Assembly: GCA_938049795.1 (NCBI GenBank)
Contig: CALLCD010000101.1
Coordinates: 1-5,342 of the forward strand
Origin: an uncultured Hyphomonadaceae bacterium
GTDB lineage: Bacteria > Pseudomonadota > Alphaproteobacteria > Caulobacterales > Hyphomonadaceae
Direction of reading: 5' to 3'
DNA: 5,342 bases
In this document: in pieces, positions 1 through 5,342 of the stretch
How positions within the stretch are numbered: position 1 is the first letter of the stretch
How the letters are laid out: every line of letters starts with the position of its first letter
Notes under the pieces: generated by a model
Database searches by the model: none
What the model was told of the DNA's origin: nothing
Seen by the model: the letters and a program-made list of their open reading frames with translations, nothing else
Position numbers and translations under genes: made by a program

Positions 1-14
1 TAAATCAGACGCGC

Positions 15-29
15 TTAACTGTCTTTTAG
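15..29 (+). promoter_or_regulatory. CtrA-like binding site upstream of ftsZ (near-consensus)
   Basis: The sequence reads TTAA (15-18), seven bases, then TTAG (26-29). This matches the alphaproteobacterial CtrA full site TTAA-N7-TTAA at seven of eight positions. It lies about 65 bp before the ftsZ start codon. In Caulobacter, CtrA represses ftsZ, so the location makes biological sense, but a single 7/8 match can occur by chance. The rest of 1-93 holds a -10-like TATAGT at 74-79 with no good -35 at the right spacing, and the ftsZ ribosome binding site. Bases 1-3 (TAA) could be the stop of an upstream gene such as ftsA, but this cannot be tested inside the window. Confidence 0.35.
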
Positions 30-82
30 CTCTGCCAAGGCAAACTCGAGCTCAAGGCCCTTTTTGTTGTGTGTATAGTTTC

Positions 83-88
83 AGGCGG
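83..88 (+). promoter_or_regulatory. ftsZ ribosome binding site
   Basis: AGGCGG sits five bases before the ATG at 94. It differs from AGGAGG at one base and supports that ATG as the start. The protein from this ATG begins MTIDLRPRI and reaches the first GTP-binding glycine loop by residue 13, as expected for an FtsZ with a short N-terminus. Confidence 0.6.
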
Positions 89-93
89 ATAAA

Positions 94-1575
94 ATGACGA
101 TAGATCTCAGACCCCGAATAGTAGTTTTTGGTGTTGGCGGCGCAGGTGGTAATGCGGTTGACAATATGATTGAGCGCCAATTGCAAGGCGTCGAATTTGT
201 CGTTGCGAATACGGACAGTCAGGCGCTTGAGCGCTCCAAAGCGGCCACGCGGATACAGCTTGGCCCGGAAACCACCCAAGGTCTTGGTGCAGGCGCGCGG
301 CCCGAGCTTGGTGCCGAAGCGGCCGAAGAATCCAAAACCCAGATTGAAGCGGCCCTTGAAGGCGCCCATATGGTGTTTATCGCCGCGGGTATGGGCGGGG
401 GCACCGGCACCGGCGCAGCGCCCGTAATTGCGCGCATGGCCCGCGATATGGGCATTCTCACCGTTGGCGTTGTGACCAAACCGTTTGGCTTTGAGCATCA
501 TCACCGCATGAAACTCGCCGAAGTCGGGGTCGAGGACATCCGGCAATACGTCGATACGCTGATCGTCGTGCCGAACCAGAACCTGTTCCGCATTGCCAAT
601 GAGCGCACCCCGTTCTCCGAAGCCTTCCAGATGGTTGACGATGTGCTCTATTCCGGCGTGCGCGGCATCACCGATCTGATGGTCATGCCCGGTCTGATCA
701 ATCTTGATTTTGCCGATGTCAAAGCCGTTATGGCCGGTATGGGCACGGCCATGATGGGCATTGGCGAGGCCGAAGGCGAGGGCCGTGCTTTGCAGGCTGC
801 GCGGGCGGCGGTGGACAATCCGTTGCTTGACGATGTGTCGATCAAAGGCGCGCAAGCCGTGCTGATCAACATCACTGGCGGCAATGACATCACCCTGTTT
901 GAACTTGATGAAGCGGCGAATGAAGTGCGTAGCCAAGTGGCCACCGACGCCAATGTCATTCTCGGCTCGGCTTTTGACGACACGCTGAACGGCAAATTGC
1001 GGATCTCGGTGGTTGCCGCCGGTCTGCAAGTGGGCGATCAGCCTGCCGCGCGGCCAAAGCCGGCAGTCCCGAGCCAGCCAGATCCAGCCGCCGCAAGCGA
1101 TTTCGTTGCGCCAGTCGTGGTCAACCGTTACGCACAGGCCGAGGAGACGCCTGAACCTGCTCCCATGGCCGAAAATGCGCCAGAAACAGAGGTTGATGCA
1201 CGCCCCGATTTTGGCGGCCGCGAACTACCGGCAGCGCACATTGATGGCGAACAGGGCGAAGATCATGTCAGCGCAGACGCGGTGTTCGGTGCGGGCATGA
1301 CCCCTGCACAAGATTGTCCCGTCGAGGCCCCCGCCGCGCAACCCGCGCCTGAAGCGGCTCCGGAAACCCCGCAGGCCAAGCCTGAAGAGCATCAAGCGGG
1401 TTTTGCTGGCCTGTTTGGATGGCGCCGGAACCATCATGCCGATGCCAAATCGAATGATGATGAAGCGCCGGTCGAAACGGCGGAGGCTCCTGCAGCACAA
1501 ACGCCCGAACCTGCCCCTTTCGATGATGCTGATCTGGAAATTCCGGCCTTTCTGCGCCGGTCTGCCAATCACTGA
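94..1575 (+). CDS. ftsZ: Cell division protein FtsZ (tubulin-like GTPase)
   Basis: FtsZ polymerises with GTP into the cytoplasmic ring that recruits the division machinery to mid-cell. Visible motifs are the N-terminal glycine loop G-V-GGAGGN (residues 13-20), the tubulin signature GGGTGTG (101-107), and the T7 synergy loop NLDFADV (203-209), whose D205 and D208 complete the GTPase site of the neighbouring subunit. The globular part ends near residue 320 (KLRISVVAAGLQ). About 160 residues of Pro/Ala/Glu-rich, probably disordered linker follow, then the C-terminal peptide DLEIPAFLRRSANH (480-493), which in the family binds FtsA and other partners. The length of 493 aa fits the long-linker alphaproteobacterial form. 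A usual FEGxxRM segment reads FEHHHRM here (133-139): the conserved Glu134 and Arg138 are kept, but the Gly is His. The linker contains one hydrophobic island, GFAGLFGWRR (436-445). The gene is intact. Confidence 0.98.
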   Translation: MTIDLRPRIVVFGVGGAGGNAVDNMIERQLQGVEFVVANTDSQALERSKAATRIQLGPETTQGLGAGARPELGAEAAEESKTQIEAALEGAHMVFIAAGMGGGTGTGAAPVIARMARDMGILTVGVVTKPFGFEHHHRMKLAEVGVEDIRQYVDTLIVVPNQNLFRIANERTPFSEAFQMVDDVLYSGVRGITDLMVMPGLINLDFADVKAVMAGMGTAMMGIGEAEGEGRALQAARAAVDNPLLDDVSIKGAQAVLINITGGNDITLFELDEAANEVRSQVATDANVILGSAFDDTLNGKLRISVVAAGLQVGDQPAARPKPAVPSQPDPAAASDFVAPVVVNRYAQAEETPEPAPMAENAPETEVDARPDFGGRELPAAHIDGEQGEDHVSADAVFGAGMTPAQDCPVEAPAAQPAPEAAPETPQAKPEEHQAGFAGLFGWRRNHHADAKSNDDEAPVETAEAPAAQTPEPAPFDDADLEIPAFLRRSANH

Positions 1576-1589
1576 TTTTACGGCATTTG

Positions 1590-1629
1590 CGCGCAACTCT
1601 ACCCCCGTCTGAAGGGTTAAAGTTGCGCG
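1590..1629 (+). other. Stem-loop in the ftsZ-lpxC gap
   Basis: The arms CGCGCAACT (1590-1598) and AGTTGCGCG (1621-1629) are perfect 9-bp reverse complements, and a G-U pair could add a tenth. Inside them ACCC (1601-1604) can pair with GGGT (1614-1617), leaving a 9-base loop. The left arm also overlaps a perfect 10-bp palindrome, TTGCGCGCAA (1587-1596). No T-run follows on either strand, so it is not a textbook intrinsic terminator. It starts 15 bases after the ftsZ stop, so it could protect the ftsZ mRNA 3' end, mark a processing site, or weaken read-through to lpxC; these roles are inference. The rest of the 179-bp gap holds a short AT-rich inverted repeat (AATAT at 1641-1645, ATATT at 1652-1656) and no convincing promoter. 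Confidence 0.6.
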
Positions 1630-1742
1630 TCAGCCCGTGCAATATAGCGAAATATTCCGTGTGTTGAGGCATCGGGTTGGACTGGATAAGGTTCTAGAGT
1701 GCCCTCAGGTTTACGGTGGGTCATAGTCGGGTAGGGTTCACT

Positions 1743-1748
1743 GGAAAG
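1743..1748 (+). promoter_or_regulatory. lpxC ribosome binding site
   Basis: GGAAAG lies six bases before the ATG at 1755. It decides the start: an in-frame GTG at 1716 would add 13 residues (MGHSRVGFTGKYT) that look non-native and has no clear ribosome binding site. The protein from 1755, MIEQRTLSRKISLSGIGLHSG, aligns with the usual LpxC N-terminus. Confidence 0.6.
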
Positions 1749-1754
1749 TATACT

Positions 1755-2687
1755 ATGATCGAGCAACGCACTTTGTCGCGGAAAATCAGTCTATCTGGCA
1801 TTGGCCTGCATTCAGGCATGGCTGCCCAAATGACACTCCATCCGGCCAATCCCGATCATGGTATCCGGTTTCGCCGCACCGATCTGGGCGGACCTGTTTC
1901 AGATATTTTCGCTTCTGTGGATGCCGTCAGTTCGCTTGAGCGCGCCACCACATTGTCAAATGATGCCGGACATTCGGTGGCGACGGTCGAACACCTTATC
2001 GCCGCGTGCCGTGGTCTGGGGGTGGACAATGTCCTTGTCGAGATTGACGGTCCCGAAGTGCCGATTATGGACGGTTCATCGCTCGAGTTCTGCAATCTGC
2101 TGAAGGATTGCGGTATTGTGGGCCAGTCAAAGGCGCGCAATGTCATCCGTATCCTCAAACCCGTCGAGGTCAGACTGGGCGACAGCATGGCGTCCTTGAA
2201 GCCGACGGGAGGACAAATGCTCAGCCTGTCAGCACAAATAGAGTTTGCAGAATCGGCAATTGGAACCCAGAGAAAATCGCTGGTTCTCAAGCCCGGTTCA
2301 TTCTGCAAGGAATTGTCTTTTGCGCGGACTTTTGCCTGTGCCAGTGAATTGGAAAGTCTGCGGGCACGCGGGCTGGCGCTCGGTGGGTCGCTCGACAATG
2401 CGATTCTTGTCGATGGTGACCGTATCATCAATCCGGAAGGCTTGCGTCGCAAAGACGAGTTTGTTCGGCACAAATTGCTCGATGCGGTGGGCGATCTGAC
2501 ACTCGCGGGCGGCGTGATTGCCGGGCATTATGAGGCTGTGCAACCCGGTCACAGGCTGAATGTGGATCTCGTGTCTGCGCTGATGGCCCGGCCGGGCGCA
2601 TGGTGCTGGGAGCGTGCGAGCAGCCGGTTGGATCGGTTTCTGCCCAGGCGGGCATCGTCGGCGTCCGGTGTTTCTTTGCCGATCTAG
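1755..2687 (+). CDS. lpxC: UDP-3-O-acyl-N-acetylglucosamine deacetylase LpxC
   Basis: LpxC is the zinc-dependent cytoplasmic enzyme that removes the N-acetyl group from UDP-3-O-acyl-GlcNAc, the committed step of lipid A synthesis. All key residues are visible. The zinc ligands are His80 (in VEHLIAA), His239 and Asp243 (in DEFVRHKLLDAVGD). Glu79 is the general base, and His266 is the active-site His in PGHRLN. Each is offset by exactly one from E. coli H79, H238, D242, E78 and H265. Also present are GIGLHSG (15-21), DGPEVPIMDGSS, ARTF and LGGSLDNAI. The length of 310 aa is normal. The segment usually containing a His-Pro pair before the second domain reads FAESAIG here. The last 30 or so residues, after ARPGAW, are Arg/Ser-rich and do not resemble a family tail I know. 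They lie beyond the catalytic core, so the enzyme should be active. Confidence 0.97.
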   Translation: MIEQRTLSRKISLSGIGLHSGMAAQMTLHPANPDHGIRFRRTDLGGPVSDIFASVDAVSSLERATTLSNDAGHSVATVEHLIAACRGLGVDNVLVEIDGPEVPIMDGSSLEFCNLLKDCGIVGQSKARNVIRILKPVEVRLGDSMASLKPTGGQMLSLSAQIEFAESAIGTQRKSLVLKPGSFCKELSFARTFACASELESLRARGLALGGSLDNAILVDGDRIINPEGLRRKDEFVRHKLLDAVGDLTLAGGVIAGHYEAVQPGHRLNVDLVSALMARPGAWCWERASSRLDRFLPRRASSASGVSLPI

Positions 2688-2743
2688 GTCTGCAAGGGCG
2701 CGGCCATGACCATTAAATTGTCACCACTGTATCAGTTGCCAGC

Positions 2744-2773
2744 TTGAATTATGACGCCGATATAGGCCATAAT
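2744..2773 (+). promoter_or_regulatory. Candidate bamD promoter inside a dyad
   Basis: A -35-like TTGAAT (2744-2749) and a -10-like CATAAT (2768-2773, five of six to TATAAT) are 18 bases apart. The expected transcript start is near 2780, just before the bamD ribosome binding site. The same DNA is a dyad: ATTATG (2748-2753) pairs with CATAAT (2768-2773), and GCC (2756-2758) with GGC (2765-2767), with a 2-base bulge on the left. A symmetric site between -35 and -10 is where a repressor could bind, but no known operator was recognised. An alternative -35, TTGCCA (2736-2741), pairs only with TATAGG at a long 19-base spacing. The rest of the 110-bp gap shows no terminator after lpxC. Confidence 0.35.
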
Positions 2774-2783
2774 CGAGTTGATC

Positions 2784-2788
2784 AGGAG
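2784..2788 (+). promoter_or_regulatory. bamD ribosome binding site
   Basis: AGGAG lies nine bases before the ATG at 2798 and decides the start. A longer reading from a TTG at 2744 would put 18 extra residues before the signal peptide and overlaps the candidate promoter, so it is rejected. Confidence 0.65.
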
Positions 2789-2797
2789 ATAGAAGCG

Positions 2798-3622
2798 ATG
2801 AGCACACGAAAACTGGCCCTTATGATTGGCGTGGCGAGCGCAAGTCTGGCGCTGACGGCCTGTCAGTCCAATTCGCGCAAGGCTCAGCGGGCCTATGTCG
2901 AACGTCCCGTCGAAGTGCTGTATAATTCGGCCGCTTCAGAGCTCGACAGGCGTGACTATGCCGAGGCGATTGAGCTGTTTAACGAGGTCGAGCGCCAGCA
3001 TCCCTATTCGGAATGGGCGCGGCGGGCGACGTTGATGAGCGCCTTTGCCGCCTATCAGTCGCGCCGGTATGAGGATGCTATCGGAACGGCGCAGCGCTTT
3101 ATCGCGCTCAATCCGGGCAGTGAAAGCGCGGCTTATGCTTATCATCTCGTCGCGACCAGCTATTTCGAGCAGATTGTCGATGTCGGCCGTGACCAGCGCA
3201 CCACCGAACAGGCGGCTGCCGCTCTTAACGAACTTATGCAGCGCTTCCCGACCTCCGAATATGCCAAGGATGCGCAGCTGAAAATGGACATGGTCGCAGA
3301 CCAGCTTGCCGGCAAAGAGATGGAGATCGGCCGCTGGTATATGCGCCGCAACGAGCATTTGCCCGCGATCAATCGCTACCGGACTGTGGTGATGGATTAT
3401 GACACCACAACCCATGCGCCCGAAGCGCTCTACCGGCTGGTCGAGGCCTATCTCTCCATCGGTCTGAAAGGCGAGGCGCTCGCGTCTGCGGCCGTGCTTG
3501 GCTACAATCATCCTGAATCCGAATGGTATAAGGATGCCTACCGGCTGATGGCGGATGAAGGGCTTGATCCTGACGCGGTTCCAGAAGAGCGTCGGCGCGG
3601 CTTCCTCTCCCGCCTGTTCTAA
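2798..3622 (+). CDS. bamD: Outer membrane protein assembly factor BamD (lipoprotein)
   Basis: BamD is the essential lipoprotein partner of BamA in the machine that folds beta-barrel proteins into the outer membrane; it sits on the periplasmic face. The 274-aa product starts with a lipoprotein signal: basic STRK, a hydrophobic stretch, and the lipobox LTAC with Cys22 as the lipidated residue. The mature part is built of TPR-like helical pairs. The first is clear at residues 38-70 (PVEVLYNSAASELDRRDYAEAIELFNEVERQHPYSEWA, split here as VLYNSAASELDRRDYAEA and IELFNEVERQHPYSEWA), followed by AYQSRRYEDAIGTAQRFIALNPGS and later repeats including NRYRTVV and HAPEALYRLVEAYLSIG. This order and the length match the BamD family, and the chain ends in GFLSRLF. 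The gene lies between lpxC and recN, its usual alphaproteobacterial place. A candidate promoter and a good ribosome binding site precede it. Nothing is broken. Confidence 0.96.
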   Translation: MSTRKLALMIGVASASLALTACQSNSRKAQRAYVERPVEVLYNSAASELDRRDYAEAIELFNEVERQHPYSEWARRATLMSAFAAYQSRRYEDAIGTAQRFIALNPGSESAAYAYHLVATSYFEQIVDVGRDQRTTEQAAAALNELMQRFPTSEYAKDAQLKMDMVADQLAGKEMEIGRWYMRRNEHLPAINRYRTVVMDYDTTTHAPEALYRLVEAYLSIGLKGEALASAAVLGYNHPESEWYKDAYRLMADEGLDPDAVPEERRRGFLSRLF

Positions 3623-3643
3623 GGGCGCACGAGAGGAAATATC

Positions 3644-3669
3644 GTTCCCTACTTGTTCTATCTTTGTTC
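3644..3669 (+). promoter_or_regulatory. LexA (SOS) operator, triple GTTC array
   Basis: Three GTTC blocks (3644-3647, 3655-3658, 3666-3669) are separated by exactly seven bases each, so they repeat every 11 bp. The known alphaproteobacterial LexA box is the direct repeat GTTC-N7-GTTC, and this array contains two overlapping copies. It overlaps the -35 and the spacer of the recN promoter, where bound LexA would block RNA polymerase. recN is a classical SOS gene, so site and target agree. Confidence 0.85.
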
Positions 3670-3681
3670 TTTTGCTATAGA
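3653..3681 (+). promoter_or_regulatory. recN promoter, predicted leaderless transcript
   Basis: TTGTTC (3653-3658) and TATAGA (3676-3681) are separated by 17 bases, and a TG one base before the -10 (3673-3674) makes it an extended -10. A start point six to eight bases past the -10 falls at 3687-3689, on the recN ATG (3688). No ribosome binding site lies within 15 bases of that ATG, which fits translation from a leaderless mRNA. Confidence 0.6.
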
Positions 3682-3687
3682 ACATGG

Positions 3688-5342
3688 ATGATTACAGCTC
3701 TTTCGATTAGCAATTTCGTTCTGATTGACCGTCTCGACGTCAATACGTGCGCAGGCTTTACCGCGCTGACCGGCGAGACGGGCGCAGGGAAATCCATCAT
3801 TCTTGACGCGCTGGGCATTGCGCTTGGTATGCGTCCGGAAAAGCGGTTTGTGCGGGCGGGCGCGAAAATGGCGTCGGTCACGCTCGAGTTCGACTTGCCG
3901 CCCGATCACCCCGTCTGGGCGTGGCTTGGCGAGGCAGGGCTTGATGCGTTTCCGGATGAGCTTTTGATCTTGCGCCGGACCATACCGGCCAATGGCAAAG
4001 CGGCGGGCTTTATCAATGACCAGAAAGTCAGCTCCTCCATGCTGGCCGAGACGGGGCAGTTTCTCGTCGAGATTCATGGCCAGCATGCCGCCTCCAATTT
4101 GCTCAAACCTTCCTATCATCGCGACAGTGTGGACGCGTTTGCAGGCACGGGCGCTTTGCTTGCCGCCTATGGGCAGGCTTGGGACGAATTGCAGGCGGCC
4201 AAAGCGGCGCATGCGGCGCTGATTGCCGAGCAGAGCATGGCAAGCGATGCGCGCGAGGGTTTGGTTGAAGCCAGCGAAGAGCTGAAAAAGCTCGACCCGC
4301 AAATCGGCGAGACCGACCGGCTCAGCGCAGAACGCGCCGCCCGGATGCAGGCGGGCCGGATTGCTGGCACTGTGGCGGACGCGACCAAAGCGCTTGATCG
4401 GGCAGAGCTTGATACCGTGCTCGCCAGCATCGGGGCAGGCCTTGCCAAGCTGACCAGTTTGCCAGGCTTCGGGCCGGATGCTGCCGGAGATCTGCCCAAA
4501 GCGCTCACCCATGCGGCCGAAGCCTTCGAGCGCGCCAATATCGAAGTGATTGAAGCGGGGGCCGCTTTGCAGGCTTTGGCATGGCTTGCGGAAAATGATG
4601 ATGATGCGCTTGAGATGACCGAAGCGAGATTGTTCGCTCTGAAGGCGGCGGCGCGCAAATATGGCGTGGACCCGGATGAATTGGCCGAAAAACGCGATGC
4701 GATTCTGGTCGAACTGGCGCTCGTCGAAGCGGGGGAGGCTGGTCTGACCACAGCCCGTCAGCGTGAGGTGGCCGCCACCGCCCAGTGGCGCGGGGCCGCG
4801 GACGCGCTTCACCGTGCCCGCAAAACGGCGGCCAAACGGCTGGAAAAACAAGTCGCCAAGGAACTCGCCCCGCTCAAGCTTGGTCAGGTCAGCTTCCACA
4901 TCGCCATCGACGCGCTCGAAGAGGACTTGGCGGACCGTAAGGGGGCAGACAGTGTGGCCTTTCTGGTCGAGACCAATCCGGGCAGCGGGCTTGCGCCTTT
5001 GCAGAAAATTGCGTCCGGCGGCGAATTGGCGCGCTTGTCCCTTGCGCTCAATTGCGCCTGCGCCTCGGGCGGCTCGCAAGTGCCGACGTTGATTTTCGAT
5101 GAGGCTGATCAGGGCGTGGGCGGCGCTGTGGCCGCAGCGATTGGTGAACGCTTCATCCGGCTCGGCGCAGACCGGCAAGTGTTCGCTGTCACCCACAGCC
5201 CGCAAGTGGCCGCGGCCGCTGGCAGTCAATGGCGGATCGAGAAAGCGCCGGTGCGAAAAAAGACCAGAGCCGTTGGACTTACGCGCGCGTGTGTCCTAGA
5301 TGCTCATGCAAGACTTGAAGAAATTGCACGCATGCTGTCAGG
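3688..5342 (+). CDS. recN: DNA repair protein RecN, 3' end cut by the window
   Basis: RecN is a cytoplasmic SMC-like ATPase that acts early in double-strand-break repair, holding DNA ends or sisters together. The 551 visible codons show an ABC ATPase head split by a long helical middle. Walker A is GETGAGKS (residues 29-36), followed by the RecN motif EIHGQH (128-133). The middle, about 145-350, is Ala/Glu-rich, as expected for a coiled coil. Then come the conserved LFALKAAARKYGV, the ABC signature SGGELAR (443-449), Walker B LIFDEADQGVGG (Asp471, Glu472) and the switch His503 in VTHSPQVAA. The visible end, EEIARMLSG, is normally followed by about 15-20 residues, so the protein is nearly complete and runs past the window. 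The start is the ATG at 3688; an ATG at 3684 is out of frame and stops after eight codons. There is no ribosome binding site. Expression is probably under LexA control. No frameshift was seen. Confidence 0.97.
   Translation, partial: MITALSISNFVLIDRLDVNTCAGFTALTGETGAGKSIILDALGIALGMRPEKRFVRAGAKMASVTLEFDLPPDHPVWAWLGEAGLDAFPDELLILRRTIPANGKAAGFINDQKVSSSMLAETGQFLVEIHGQHAASNLLKPSYHRDSVDAFAGTGALLAAYGQAWDELQAAKAAHAALIAEQSMASDAREGLVEASEELKKLDPQIGETDRLSAERAARMQAGRIAGTVADATKALDRAELDTVLASIGAGLAKLTSLPGFGPDAAGDLPKALTHAAEAFERANIEVIEAGAALQALAWLAENDDDALEMTEARLFALKAAARKYGVDPDELAEKRDAILVELALVEAGEAGLTTARQREVAATAQWRGAADALHRARKTAAKRLEKQVAKELAPLKLGQVSFHIAIDALEEDLADRKGADSVAFLVETNPGSGLAPLQKIASGGELARLSLALNCACASGGSQVPTLIFDEADQGVGGAVAAAIGERFIRLGADRQVFAVTHSPQVAAAAGSQWRIEKAPVRKKTRAVGLTRACVLDAHARLEEIARMLS

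Noticed and set aside
52..1029. Long open frame on the - strand opposite ftsZ (325 aa)
   Set aside because: It lies wholly opposite the conserved FtsZ GTPase domain and shows no recognisable motif.
1590..1629. Intrinsic terminator after ftsZ
   Set aside because: The stem is good, but no T-run follows on either strand. It is kept only as a stem-loop of unknown role.
1664..1692. TTGAGG-N17-TAAGGT as an lpxC promoter
   Set aside because: The -10 half is a poor match, so the pair is no better than chance.
1749..1754. TATACT as a -10 box next to lpxC
   Set aside because: It matches TATAAT at five of six bases, but no -35 lies at 16-18 bases and the transcript would start inside lpxC.
3666..3683. 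GTTC-N10-GAAC inverted repeat before recN as a separate operator
   Set aside because: The left half is the third LexA block and the right half overlaps the -10 and the start. The alphaproteobacterial LexA site is a direct repeat, so the inversion is probably accidental.
3658..5229. Long open frame on the - strand opposite recN (523 aa)
   Set aside because: It is the antisense shadow of a clearly coding recN with all ATPase motifs. Its composition (Arg, His, Gly-rich, no domain) is typical of antisense reading of GC-rich genes.
1..5342. Mobile elements, CRISPR, tRNA, rRNA or a novel gene system
   Set aside because: Four intact or nearly intact core genes with short gaps fill the window. No repeat array, transposase, integrase or RNA-gene-like structure was seen.

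Overview
The window carries four genes on the + strand in the order ftsZ, lpxC, bamD, recN. This is the end of the division and cell-wall cluster as it is classically arranged in Alphaproteobacteria, where ligA usually follows recN. Three things point to an alphaproteobacterium: the gene order, the FtsZ C-terminal peptide (EIPAFLRR-S-AN), and an alphaproteobacterial-type SOS operator (GTTC-N7-GTTC) in front of recN. The family cannot be settled from this sequence. Base composition is moderately GC-rich and uniform. I see no mobile element, tRNA, rRNA or CRISPR array.

Layout: 1-93 is the region upstream of ftsZ, with a near-consensus CtrA-like site. 94-1575 is ftsZ. 1576-1754 is a 179-bp gap with a strong 9-bp stem-loop. 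1755-2687 is lpxC. 2688-2797 is a 110-bp gap with a candidate bamD promoter that lies inside a dyad. 2798-3622 is bamD. 3623-3687 is a 65-bp gap with three GTTC blocks exactly 11 bp apart and a promoter whose predicted start point falls on the recN ATG. 3688 to the window end is recN, cut off a short way before its expected stop.

The first three genes serve envelope growth and division. FtsZ builds the division ring, LpxC commits UDP-acyl-GlcNAc to lipid A synthesis, and BamD is a lipoprotein of the outer-membrane protein assembly machine. RecN is an SMC-like DNA double-strand-break repair ATPase. It appears to have its own DNA-damage-inducible promoter rather than relying on read-through from bamD.

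The genes themselves are ordinary core genes. The points worth a second look are regulatory: a triple LexA half-site array on a probably leaderless recN transcript with two overlapping ATGs, the ftsZ-lpxC stem-loop, the dyad over the bamD promoter, and the CtrA-like site. I found no convincing evidence of an undescribed multi-gene system.
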